Shown here piece by piece: positions 43,717 to 53,340 of a DNA stretch of 64,000 nt; the first letter of the stretch is position 1; the number at the start of each line of letters is the position of its first letter. Position numbers and translations under genes: made by a program. This DNA comes from Faecalicatena_A orotica (lineage in GTDB: Bacteria > Bacillota > Clostridia > Lachnospirales > Lachnospiraceae), in NCBI RefSeq assembly GCF_040545875.1, contig NZ_JBEPMR010000019.1. One strand, 5' to 3'. The notes beneath the pieces are model-generated. The model was not told the DNA's origin and searched no databases. It worked only from the letters and a program-made list of their open reading frames with translations.

Positions 43717-43794
43717 ACTTATATGTTTTATAAAACAGATGAATTTTGGAAAACGTCAAGTCTAAACAGACAGGATATTATTGTACACAGGGGA

Positions 43795-44748
43795 TTAATT
43801 TTGCCAAAATGAAACCGCGCGTTCTATCCAACCCTCTGCTAAAGTTCCGTCTCCCGCCCCCCATCCATGATTATCACTGTCAAAGGTTTCATACTTATGC
43901 GGAACATTATTTTCAGTCAGTGCATTTACTAACATCTGGGTATTTTCAATCGGCACAGTATGATCCCTCGTGCATTGCCATACAAATGTCGGTGGATAGT
44001 CTGGTGTGATTAGCAATTCTACAGAATATCGGCTTATTATTTCCTCATCATAAATATTTTCTTTGCCAAGAAACATTATTCTTGAAGAATCATGTGATTT
44101 TTCTCCCATTGTTACAACCGGATACCCTAAAAATACTGCTGACGGAGAGGGCAGGTTATAGTGTTTCCACCCTGCCGACTCGGTTCCAAAGCAGGCCGCC
44201 AGATGTCCCCCTGCCGAGAACCCGGTGATAGCATAATCCGATATATCAATTCCCAGTATCTCTCCATTTTTCCTAATATAATCAATTGCATATGCCATGT
44301 CATCTAATGGATTCGGCGCTTTCGCATTTTCACCACAACGATAATTCAAAGAAAATGCATGGTAACCTAATTGATTTAAATGTACACATGTAGGGTAAGC
44401 TTCAATCATAGATGCACACCCCAGATATCCCCCTCCTGCACATACAATTACGAATGGCGCTTTCTTTTTCACCGGAAAATGGATTAAATATCTTTCTTTT
44501 ATGGAGGGATCGGTATCTGCGTCACCCTGATCCCATAGTGGATAGTATATTTTTTGTCCTTCTTCAACTATTTCCAGCAGCCGGTTATATCCATCTGTTA
44601 TACTCTGCGCATTCCAGCAGGATAGTCTGGAAAATTGTTCTAATGTCATTTCTGATAGTGCCCCCTCAGATGGTGCAATTATGCTCCCATAACCACTAAA
44701 ATCTGATAATAGACTGATTTGTTTTAATGTATTTGAAGTTGTCAGCAT
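43795..44748 (-). CDS. alpha/beta-hydrolase esterase (BD-FAE-like)
   Basis: The start is ATG 44748 (MLTTSNTLKQIS), with GAGGAG close upstream; the open frame above overlaps the GH78 gene. The 317-residue protein has the oxyanion strand FVIVCAGGGYLG, nucleophile GFSAGGHLAA, acid Asp in CTRDHTVP, and His in DNHGWG. Such enzymes remove acetyl or feruloyl groups from plant glycosides. It is the last gene of the operon GPH - GH78 - esterase, 31 nt below GH78. No signal peptide. Confidence 0.87.
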   Translation of the reverse strand: MLTTSNTLKQISLLSDFSGYGSIIAPSEGALSEMTLEQFSRLSCWNAQSITDGYNRLLEIVEEGQKIYYPLWDQGDADTDPSIKERYLIHFPVKKKAPFVIVCAGGGYLGCASMIEAYPTCVHLNQLGYHAFSLNYRCGENAKAPNPLDDMAYAIDYIRKNGEILGIDISDYAITGFSAGGHLAACFGTESAGWKHYNLPSPSAVFLGYPVVTMGEKSHDSSRIMFLGKENIYDEEIISRYSVELLITPDYPPTFVWQCTRDHTVPIENTQMLVNALTENNVPHKYETFDSDNHGWGAGDGTLAEGWIERAVSFWQN

Positions 44749-44779
44749 GATTCTCCTCATTTTTTCAAATTTGTCTCTC

Positions 44780-47449
44780 TCATATTGTTGTATAAAACCT
44801 GTATTCTCCGCTGCCTTTTTCGTATCTTTTACCATCAGGCAAAATAATAACAGCAGTTGTGTTACAAGGGATTTTAACATATAATTCAAAGGCCTCTTCT
44901 TCCTTCTTCCATTCTGATACAATATCACCATATTCCGATGTAAAAGTTCGCTTAGCCCAATTCAATCTGTCATCTAACTGTGGCTGAATCAATATTCTTT
45001 TGAAACCAGGTTCTTCATAATTAATCCCATTTATATTTCGAAACATCCAGTCATCCACACACCCGAATGCATAATGATTCAAACTCATACAGAATACCAT
45101 ACCGTATATTTCAGACACAAAAGGAGCTCCGTTTTCGTCCAGTGCAAACCAACTCTCCCAGATAGTTGTTGCTCCATGTTTCACTTCATATAACCATGAT
45201 GGTGCCTTTTCATTAAATAACAAATCATAGGCCAGATCCTGACGTCCTATCTGGCACAACGCATCCTGCAGAATTGGCATTCCCAAAAATCCTACATCCA
45301 GACATCCCTTGTTCTCCTCTATCTTCCGTATCAGATTTCCTGCGAACTTCTCCTTATAATTTTCCGGTACTAACCCATAATACAGCGGCATAGCATATGC
45401 CCCCATCAAGTCAGCGGGCATATTTCCTTCTTCATCTATTACCCCTTTGTGAAATGATATTCTCATCCTATCAGCCATTTCTCTATAATATTTTTCATCC
45501 TCGGTATTCCCAAGAATTTTTGCAATCTCGGACATACTCGAAACGGAATAAAAACCATAGATTGGAGCTACATATCTGGTCGAGACCCGGATTGCCTCAA
45601 ATGTGCTTTCTCCATATCCGTCTTTAGAATAACTAGGTATCAGATGTTCGCCAAAATGATGGCCTGTGTTCCAAAGATACTGTTCTACATCTTGCGGGAG
45701 TTCACTGTCTTCAGGCTTTTCTTCTTTTGCCGTCTTAATCACAAAATCACACCAGTGCTTCATAGAATTGTACTGTTTCTTCAAAATATATGTATTCCCT
45801 GTCAGACAATACATATAGTAAGGAATTAAAATGGCTGCATCTCCCCAGCCTGCAGGTGCTACTGCGTCCGGAGTTTTAAATTGATCTGCATACATCTTAT
45901 ACTGGCCAATATAGGCTCCCGCCAAAGGCACTACAAATGGCACTGATCCATTATCTTTTTGTTCACAAATAAGATTTTCCAGCCACCTTGTCAAAAATGG
46001 GGTGACATCTTCATTTAACAGTGCAGTCTTTGTGTATACCTGGATATCACCTGTCCATCCGGCTTTTTCACGCTGGGGACAATCCGTTGGTATAGAAATC
46101 ATATTTGCGTACTGTGACCAGCGTGTATTTTCATACAATCTATTAACATCTTCGTTGGAACAAGAAAATGTTCCGGCATTTTCTTTTTCAGAACATAAAA
46201 CAACAGCTTTAATGTCTTCTCCCTTTAAATCTTCTATTCCCTCAACCATGACATATCGGAAACCCTGAAATGTAAAATGTGGTTCGTACTCCTGCGCCAG
46301 TCCAGCGGAAATATATTCAATCCTCTGATCAGCCGAGGGATTATTATCAAAAAAATTTCCTTCTGCATCTAGTCCTTCTGTATGAATAATTGTTACCTGA
46401 GTATCTTTTGGGACATCAATCTTTATTCTTACACGCCCCGCAATTACCTGACCAAAATCTATTATTCGTTCCCCTTTTGGAGAGATAAGAAATTGTTTCA
46501 CAGGCAGTGTAACAATTGGGCGGACAGGTTGTCCATATTGTGCTTTCAAATTATTGTATCCGAATGCCACAGGTATAGCATCTGACCAATCCTTATCATT
46601 GAAGCCTGATATTTCCCATCCATATGGGTTCAAATTTGCGTCATAACGCTCTCCGGCAAACAAATCTGAACACCGGACCGGACTTTCTTTTACCTTTACT
46701 GTTTTATCACTGCCAAAACAATCCACCTCACCATCTGTATAAGTGACTTCTAACTGCGTCAGAACTGCAAATGCCGGATCATAAGCTTTATCTTCAGCCT
46801 TTGTCATAAATCCATGATACCAACCGTCACCTACATGCATGCCAATGATATTTTCTCCAGGCTTTAAATTTTCTGTGACATCATAAATCTGATAGCATAA
46901 ATAATCCCTGTATACAGTACATTCTGGCGCAAATTCGCGATTGTCCGGACGATTCCCATTTATGGTTAACTGGTAAACACCATGACAGGTTGCATAAAGC
47001 CTTGCTTTTTTTACTTTTTTATTCAAAATCACTCTCTGACGAAACAGGACTGCTGGTGGCTGCTCCCCTAAATGTGCCTGACGTCCTATCACAGGAAACG
47101 GTGACTTTACCCACCGTGCCTGCCAGTCTCCCTCGTGTAAAAATGCTGTTTCAAATTCAGAGCTCGCTTCTGCCCGGTTTCCATGATTATCCTGTATGCT
47201 GATCGTCCAAACGTACTTTGTTCTGCTCTTTAATTCTTCTCCTTCATATTCTACATATGTAGATTGTCCTGAGACACATCTTTTACTGTCCCATACAAGC
47301 CGGTTTTCCTCATCTGTCACTTGCAATTGATAGGACACCTGCACGACATTCTCATCATTACTTTCCAGAACCCATGAAAAATATGGCTCCTTATCTATTC
47401 CTCTCGGACACTTCATGTGCATACATCTTAGTTTTTTTATTTCCAACAT
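44780..47449 (-). CDS. GH78 alpha-L-rhamnosidase (copy 1)
   Basis: The 889-residue protein has the standard family order: N-terminal Ig-like domain (WDSKRCVSGQSTYV), two beta domains (QARWVKSPF; MHVGDGWYHGF), the (alpha/alpha)6 barrel with DCPQREKAGWTGD (usual form DCPQRDERLGWTGD; acid candidate in this stretch), and a C-terminal beta domain (PQLDDRLNWAKRTF). It cleaves terminal alpha-L-rhamnose. No signal peptide, so it acts on imported rhamnosides. ATG 47449 follows AAGGAG, 31 nt below the GPH permease. Confidence 0.92.
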   Translation of the reverse strand: MLEIKKLRCMHMKCPRGIDKEPYFSWVLESNDENVVQVSYQLQVTDEENRLVWDSKRCVSGQSTYVEYEGEELKSRTKYVWTISIQDNHGNRAEASSEFETAFLHEGDWQARWVKSPFPVIGRQAHLGEQPPAVLFRQRVILNKKVKKARLYATCHGVYQLTINGNRPDNREFAPECTVYRDYLCYQIYDVTENLKPGENIIGMHVGDGWYHGFMTKAEDKAYDPAFAVLTQLEVTYTDGEVDCFGSDKTVKVKESPVRCSDLFAGERYDANLNPYGWEISGFNDKDWSDAIPVAFGYNNLKAQYGQPVRPIVTLPVKQFLISPKGERIIDFGQVIAGRVRIKIDVPKDTQVTIIHTEGLDAEGNFFDNNPSADQRIEYISAGLAQEYEPHFTFQGFRYVMVEGIEDLKGEDIKAVVLCSEKENAGTFSCSNEDVNRLYENTRWSQYANMISIPTDCPQREKAGWTGDIQVYTKTALLNEDVTPFLTRWLENLICEQKDNGSVPFVVPLAGAYIGQYKMYADQFKTPDAVAPAGWGDAAILIPYYMYCLTGNTYILKKQYNSMKHWCDFVIKTAKEEKPEDSELPQDVEQYLWNTGHHFGEHLIPSYSKDGYGESTFEAIRVSTRYVAPIYGFYSVSSMSEIAKILGNTEDEKYYREMADRMRISFHKGVIDEEGNMPADLMGAYAMPLYYGLVPENYKEKFAGNLIRKIEENKGCLDVGFLGMPILQDALCQIGRQDLAYDLLFNEKAPSWLYEVKHGATTIWESWFALDENGAPFVSEIYGMVFCMSLNHYAFGCVDDWMFRNINGINYEEPGFKRILIQPQLDDRLNWAKRTFTSEYGDIVSEWKKEEEAFELYVKIPCNTTAVIILPDGKRYEKGSGEYRFYTTI

Positions 47450-47480
47450 AATTTTCTCCTTCTATTTTTATAAAAATAAT

Positions 47481-48839
47481 CTATTTAATTTCTGATTCTA
47501 CCTTCATGTTTGCATAGATGAATATTGTAATAATTGAAAAAATTAACGGAAATCCGAGATACAAGAAGTTAATTGCATTACCGGCCGTTGATGTCTGAAC
47601 TGCTGCCGTGCCATCGAATCCGCTCCATGTAAGGATCCATCCGCAAATCGCGGTTCCGAATCCCTGCCCAACCTTAGTGCCGACTGTTGCGCAGGAAAAT
47701 AAAGAGCCGGTAACGCGGTGCCCTTTTTTCTGAAAATGATATTCATCTGCTTTTACCAAAAATGGTGTATAAGTTGCAGAACCCGGAACCATTCCTAAAG
47801 CCTTAATCAGCAAACCTGCAATCAGTATCAGCATTCCTGCAAACTGCCCGGCAGCAGCAACTGCACAACCTGCGGTCGATATAACCGCACCCAGTACACA
47901 GGCTTTTCTCATGCCCAGCTTATCAATTATCTTAGGCATAAATGGCAGTCCCAGAATCAGCGGAATAGTCGTACACATTCCTAAGACCCCCATAAGCCCT
48001 GCATTTCCCAGTGAATATGTAGCATAATAGGCCATACTCGACTGCATAATGCCGGAATTCGCATATCCGACAAAATATAATAATAAGATTAAAATAAAGT
48101 ATTTATTTTTCAACAATTCAACAATTGTCTCGCCAAAAGAAATAACTGGTGTATTTACGGAATCCCCTATTCCTGCTTCCTGAATCGGTACAATAAACTC
48201 TTCTTCCGGTAATTCTTTCAGTGAAAAAAATGGAATCAATAAAATAATGACACCGACTACTGCATAAATCAAAGCAACTATTCTCCACCCAGTCTGTCCG
48301 CCTCCGAATGATTCAACCAGTCCGGAGGTAATTGAGGCAACAATGACACCTCCAATAGTTCCGCTTAACATTGCCGCGCCGCTCATAGTAACCTGATCAT
48401 GCTGATCCTTTGTTACACGGGCAAGCATCATATTGTACGCAACTTGGTTCATTGTGTAAAAAACAGCGCTTATTAACAGGTAAAAAATAAATATCCATAT
48501 ACTTTTTCCCCGTTCGCCCATTGAACCCGGTACATTAAAAATCAAGAACATGCAGACTCCCATTGGTATACAGCTAATCAGATACCAAAATCGGGTTTTT
48601 CCCATTTTCACTTTGGTCAAATCGATAATTCTGCCCATAAAAATGTCTGTAATACCATCCAGTAATTTTGCCGCCATCAGCAGTGTGCCTATGATTGCCG
48701 CGCTGACTCCGATGACATTCGTACAATAAAGCAATAAAAATGTTGTAATTGTTCCCCAGGTAAATCCTCCCCCCGCATTTCCCAGTCCATAGGCAATCTT
48801 TTTTGCCATTGACAATGAACCTTTCTTTTGTTTGCTCAT
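47481..48839 (-). CDS. GPH-family sugar:cation symporter
   Basis: The 452-residue protein has about twelve TM helices with GYGLGNAGGGFTWG-like start (AYGLGNAGGG) and the motif AKLLDGITDIFMGRIIDLT followed by KMGKTRFW. AAAGGAGGA precedes ATG 48839. It begins the operon with GH78 and esterase, so it probably takes up a rhamnoside. An AraC gene is divergent at 49032. Confidence 0.93.
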   Translation of the reverse strand: MSKQKKGSLSMAKKIAYGLGNAGGGFTWGTITTFLLLYCTNVIGVSAAIIGTLLMAAKLLDGITDIFMGRIIDLTKVKMGKTRFWYLISCIPMGVCMFLIFNVPGSMGERGKSIWIFIFYLLISAVFYTMNQVAYNMMLARVTKDQHDQVTMSGAAMLSGTIGGVIVASITSGLVESFGGGQTGWRIVALIYAVVGVIILLIPFFSLKELPEEEFIVPIQEAGIGDSVNTPVISFGETIVELLKNKYFILILLLYFVGYANSGIMQSSMAYYATYSLGNAGLMGVLGMCTTIPLILGLPFMPKIIDKLGMRKACVLGAVISTAGCAVAAAGQFAGMLILIAGLLIKALGMVPGSATYTPFLVKADEYHFQKKGHRVTGSLFSCATVGTKVGQGFGTAICGWILTWSGFDGTAAVQTSTAGNAINFLYLGFPLIFSIITIFIYANMKVESEIK

Positions 48840-49031
48840 ACCATTTCCTCCTTTTAAAACTGCTTAATGATAGATTCATTTTAAATTTTGTTTTTGGCTT
48901 CTACAATTCACATAGCCCGACTTCTGCAAAAATGGAATGACTTTAATCCGACTTTTTATTTAATTTTTCCTGAAAGAATGATACAATTCAAACATACTAT
49001 TGATAGTTTATCGTATTGGAGGACGCCGTAT

Positions 49032-50117
49032 ATGAAGCAAATTTTAGAATATATCGAATCTGTTTTCAAAAATGAGCGAATTAAAAATTTTAATAATTAC
49101 GGAACAGAGTACCTGTCATTTACAGAAAAGCAAAATACATGGAATCCGTACACTTCAAAAGGATATATAGACAAGATTCTGCAAATCCCATATGAATATT
49201 TTATGACGGTAGAATACTGTACCCCTGCTGAGGGAAACGACTATCGGCTGTCTACGTACTCTCCCTGCCCCCTGCCCATATCTCAGAAAACTTATCTTTT
49301 GGAAAATAATTATGAAGATGATAATTTACACAGACATGATTTTTTTGAAATGATTTATGTATATAAAGGTATGCGCACAACACAGATTGAAAATCAGATA
49401 ATCCATTTATATGAACATGATATCTGTATTTTTGATACTAAATGTGCCCATCTGGATATACGCTCCCAAAGCAACGGCATAGCCTTTTATTGCTGTATTA
49501 CAAGTAAAATACTGGATGCTTATTTTTTGAACAACCTGACAAATAAGAGAATACGTAATTTTTTTCTTCTAAGGGACAGCATCAAAAATGATGTCAGTTA
49601 TTTACAACTTCACGCTTCTTCCGATGCAGCCGAAAAGATAGAAAAAAATCTTGTTCCTATATTCTATGAAATGGAATCAACCGAGCCCGGATATGACAGA
49701 ATTTCTCAAATATATACGTTACGCATTTTGAATGCTATCAAACAAACCGATACTGCGAATATTCATACATTTTCGAAACGTCTTCAGGGAACTAAATTAT
49801 TTCAGGCTGTTTCGAAATATATCAGCAGTAATATAACTGATATTAGTTTGGAAAAACTCTGTAATCAGTTTCATTATCAAGCAGATTATTATAGCCGACT
49901 GATTAAAAAAAATACCGGATTAACCTATTCTCAATATGTACACGCCCTAAAGATGGATAAAGCCAAAAATCTATTAATAAATACGGAAATGACAGTGAAT
50001 GAAATATTAATTTATCTCGGCTATCAACATCATTCTTATTTTTATAAAGCATTTCAACAGGAAATGGGAATGACACCCTCTGAATATAGAAAGCAAACAA
50101 GAAAAATTACTATTTAA
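49032..50117 (+). CDS. AraC-family regulator with cupin-like sensor
   Basis: The start is ATG 49032 (MKQILEYIESVF), with GGAGG 9 nt upstream; 48 open codons above it extend into the divergent promoter region and are left out. The 361-residue product has a cupin-like sensor (HRHDFFEMIYVYKG, about residue 107) and a C-terminal double HTH (LEKLCNQFHYQADYYSRLIKK; NEILIYLGYQHHSYFYKAF, MTPSEYRK). It is divergent from the permease-GH78-esterase operon, its most likely target. 48840-49031 is the shared control region; no clear repeats seen. Confidence 0.9.
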   Translation: MKQILEYIESVFKNERIKNFNNYGTEYLSFTEKQNTWNPYTSKGYIDKILQIPYEYFMTVEYCTPAEGNDYRLSTYSPCPLPISQKTYLLENNYEDDNLHRHDFFEMIYVYKGMRTTQIENQIIHLYEHDICIFDTKCAHLDIRSQSNGIAFYCCITSKILDAYFLNNLTNKRIRNFFLLRDSIKNDVSYLQLHASSDAAEKIEKNLVPIFYEMESTEPGYDRISQIYTLRILNAIKQTDTANIHTFSKRLQGTKLFQAVSKYISSNITDISLEKLCNQFHYQADYYSRLIKKNTGLTYSQYVHALKMDKAKNLLINTEMTVNEILIYLGYQHHSYFYKAFQQEMGMTPSEYRKQTRKITI

Positions 50118-50169
50118 AGCTCATAGTGTCAAATTCTATATTTTTAGCAATCCCCTTAATAATTAATAC

Positions 50170-50214
50170 AACTGCCACAAGTGTCCTGTTTACTATGTGA
50201 CACTTGTGGCAGTT
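50170..50214. repeat. 16-bp inverted repeat related to the TetR operator
   Basis: AACTGCCACAAGTGTC (50170-50185) and its complement (50199-50214) enclose 13 nt. CACAAGTGTC is also the core of the TetR palindrome at 31055-31103. It lies between convergent genes, without a U-tract on either side, so it is a poor terminator. Confidence 0.7.
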
Positions 50215-50254
50215 CCGTACACCATTATTTCGAGTGATATAATATTAAAATCTC

Positions 50255-50840
50255 CTATTCGAATTCTTCTAACGTCCATTCATCCCGCCACTCAATATAA
50301 GCCCTTTCTCCATCAAACCTGATCGGGAACCATACATAATCTGAAAGGGAGGAGTTTATTCGCATTGCTTTTGCGTCTTCTTCTGTAAAGACAAACTCTA
50401 TTTCAGGGTCAAATATCTCCTGAAATTTTTTATGTACTCTTGCATATGCTGCACCGCTATAGAAGTCTTCCCCTTCCTCTTTCGCCAGATCTGGCAGCCA
50501 GCGGTCCCCCAGAGCGATATACAGGTCCTTCTTTTTGGGATGTTTAAACACAGAGGTAATCTGGCAATTAAATGAGGTACGTGATTTATCGTTTACATGT
50601 GGGTCGCCCTGTACTGTATATGGGCCATGCCATAATTTAGAAACTGACACTTCTGATGGATTTGGATGAATAGCAGCGTACACCCCAATGCCAGATATCA
50701 TCCCGGCCTGTTGTCTTTTCTTTATTTTCACCATACCAATAGTAAGTATCGTCTACTGTTATGATACTTCCGCCATGAGCCTGAATTCGTTTTCCTTCCG
50801 TATCAAGCCATATCTGACCCGGTTTTATAGATTTATACAT
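50255..50840 (-). pseudogene. GH43 gene with large internal deletion
   Basis: ATG 50840 (AAGGAG upstream) opens MYKSIKPGQIWLDTEGKRIQ and HGGSIITVDDTYYWYGENKE, the start of a GH43 propeller. After about 56 codons most of the gene is missing. The C-terminal part, from KLWHGPYTV through GDRWLPD to the stop at 50255, continues in another frame. About 190 of an expected 320-350 codons remain. It was the last gene of the operon that begins at 60301. Confidence 0.82.
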
Positions 50841-50896
50841 TTTTTTCTCTCCTTATTGTATACAGAATGGGAAACAGGTTATAATGGCCGGAAATT

Positions 50897-53326
50897 TTAT
50901 ACTTGAATCCCGGCATTTAATTCCTTCGTTTTTACAAAAACATCTGCCTTATTTATTGACTCAGTCTTTTTAATAATTGCAAGTGCCCGGCCATGAAATA
51001 ATTCTGCTGTTGTTTCTGTAAAATTGTTCTGAGGTTTTGGATTTCCACTGCCAAATCCGGCCAGCGCCGCACCTTTGACCACAATATGTACTTCCATATC
51101 TTCATCTGTCACGATGATACCGTTTTCATCCTGCAATTCTATATTTACAAAAATGAATTCAGCACCTATTTTAGCAGGCTGCTCTGCATATAGCACCAGT
51201 TTTCTATTGCTTCCGGCCGTTTTTAGCTCATCTTTTCCGATTTCTATCCCATTTTCATATGAAATTGCTGTCAATGTTCCTGCTTCATAAACGGTTTCAA
51301 AGTATACTCTGTATTCTGCATCTCTTCCTGCTGTTTTTTTACCCAAAGATTTCCCGTTACACAGGAGTTCCACCTCATCTCCTGCTGAATAGATTTCTAC
51401 AATTACTGGTTTGCCGTCACAGTCTTTAAAAGTCCAGCTGGCAATACTATCGCTGAGTACCCAGGGGGTCTTGATTAGATTTTCACTGTATTTCTGCGGG
51501 TTTTGTACGGTAATATAGGGTGCCTTTCGAAGTCCGAATACGATTTCACGATAGTAGGATGCAGGCCGTCTATAGCCTGTGATATCAATATCGCCGCAGT
51601 ACGCCAGCTGACAGGGGAATCCTGCGCCAAATCCGCCGTCTCCCCAGTTATATGCGGGTATGCCGACACCTGCTTCTCCAATATAGTCCCATCCGGTCCA
51701 TGTAAAATCGCCGATTACATGTGAACACTTTTTCACAATTTCCCAGTTTTTTGCAATTTCCGGCGGGTAAGTCTCACTTCCTACGATAACTCTATTGGGG
51801 TAATTTTCTCCATCTTTTTCATATCTTGCAGTCATATAGTTGTATCCGGCAATGTCTGTCTCGGCACAGGCTTTTTCCAGTCTTTCCGTGATAGCCTCAT
51901 GCATTACAATTTTATCCATATACTTATCCATAACAGACATAAAAACATTCACATTACCTTCTGCCTGACCTTTTATGCCTGCCTGAGCTGCAACCTCGGC
52001 CACAATCTCATTGATTGAGTCTCCGGCTGCATAAACTCCATTAATAGCGGCAAGTGTATATCTGGTGTTATCTAAAGATTTGATCTTGCGGCTGATTTGA
52101 TAGGCAACCCGGGCACCATGATTTGTCCCGATTTCGGGAATTTCATTTCCAATAGAATATAAGATGACACATGGGTGATTATAATCCTTTCGGACCATAG
52201 CCGTTACATCCGTTTCCCACCATTCATTGAAATAAAGACCATAATCATAATCAGATTTACAGCGATTCCACATATCAAATGTTTCATCCATTACATACAT
52301 CCCCAGTTCGTCGCAGGCCCGAAGCATTGCCGGTGCCATCGGGTGATGTGACATACGGAGTGCATTGAAACCGGCCTCTTTCAATTTTTTTACCTGTCTG
52401 TATTGTACTTCTTCATAAGTCGCTGCGCCAAGCAGCCCACTGTCATGATGAATACAGGCTCCGCGAAGTTTGACCTCTTTACCATTGACACAGAATCCTC
52501 TGTTTGCACTTAATTTTAAAATACGGATACCAAATGATGTCAAATTCTCATCAATCAGGGTATCTCCCTGATACAATTTGCTGCTGCATGTATATAAAAC
52601 GGGCGTTTCTTCCGACCATAATTGGGGTGTCATTATAGCAATTCTCTGTGATGTTTTTCTTTCTTCCTGACCAAATAATGTCATTTCATAGCGGTCAGAT
52701 GCAACAACCTGACCGTCAGAATTCTGAATAATAGTTTCAAGTGTATAGTCCTCTGATGCATGGCCCAGATTTTCTAATTCTGTGCTCACAAGAATCGAAG
52801 CATAGTCATTAGCCACATTCTCTGTTGTAATTTGAACGCCATCCTCTTTGATATGTACAAGATCTGCAATGAGTATATAAACATCCCGGTAAATACCACC
52901 GCCGGAATACCAGCGGCTGTTTGTCATTGCCCCGTTTCTGACCTGTACACGTATTTCATTTTCTTCCCCATAACGCAAAAACTCATCCAGACATGCATAA
53001 AAGGTTGTATAACCAAACGGTGACTTTGCAGCCAGTTCCCCGTTCACATACACCATAGCGTTCATATAAACGCCTTCAAATTTTAATTTTACAGTTTTAT
53101 CCCTGTACTCCACCGGTGGTGTAAATAGCTTTACATAATTATAAACATCTCCATCACGGAAACCCGTATTTCCTCCATTGGGACTTTCTGCATATGCCCC
53201 TTTCTCAATCATTGCATCATGAGGCAGGGTGATATCATTTGCAATTTCGGGTATATTCCATGTCAAAGCAAAGGCATCTTTATCTATCCAGTATTTCCAT
53301 GAGTCGTTATATAGTTGTTCTAACAT
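50897..53326 (-). CDS. GH2 beta-galactosidase-like enzyme (copy 2)
   Basis: The start is ATG 53326 (MLEQLYNDSWKYW), with AAGGAG 6 nt upstream; the ATG at 53341 overlaps the GH43 stop but precedes the ribosome site. The 809-residue protein matches copy 1: SRWYSGGGIYRDV in the jelly roll, acid/base Glu in SIGNEIPE, nucleophile candidate in VGSETYPP, and Ig-like C-terminal domains. It lacks the Gln/Ala-rich insert of copy 1. Cytoplasmic; fourth intact enzyme of the 60301-50897 operon. Confidence 0.9.
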   Translation of the reverse strand: MLEQLYNDSWKYWIDKDAFALTWNIPEIANDITLPHDAMIEKGAYAESPNGGNTGFRDGDVYNYVKLFTPPVEYRDKTVKLKFEGVYMNAMVYVNGELAAKSPFGYTTFYACLDEFLRYGEENEIRVQVRNGAMTNSRWYSGGGIYRDVYILIADLVHIKEDGVQITTENVANDYASILVSTELENLGHASEDYTLETIIQNSDGQVVASDRYEMTLFGQEERKTSQRIAIMTPQLWSEETPVLYTCSSKLYQGDTLIDENLTSFGIRILKLSANRGFCVNGKEVKLRGACIHHDSGLLGAATYEEVQYRQVKKLKEAGFNALRMSHHPMAPAMLRACDELGMYVMDETFDMWNRCKSDYDYGLYFNEWWETDVTAMVRKDYNHPCVILYSIGNEIPEIGTNHGARVAYQISRKIKSLDNTRYTLAAINGVYAAGDSINEIVAEVAAQAGIKGQAEGNVNVFMSVMDKYMDKIVMHEAITERLEKACAETDIAGYNYMTARYEKDGENYPNRVIVGSETYPPEIAKNWEIVKKCSHVIGDFTWTGWDYIGEAGVGIPAYNWGDGGFGAGFPCQLAYCGDIDITGYRRPASYYREIVFGLRKAPYITVQNPQKYSENLIKTPWVLSDSIASWTFKDCDGKPVIVEIYSAGDEVELLCNGKSLGKKTAGRDAEYRVYFETVYEAGTLTAISYENGIEIGKDELKTAGSNRKLVLYAEQPAKIGAEFIFVNIELQDENGIIVTDEDMEVHIVVKGAALAGFGSGNPKPQNNFTETTAELFHGRALAIIKKTESINKADVFVKTKELNAGIQV

Positions 53327-53340
53327 ACTTATCTCCTTCA

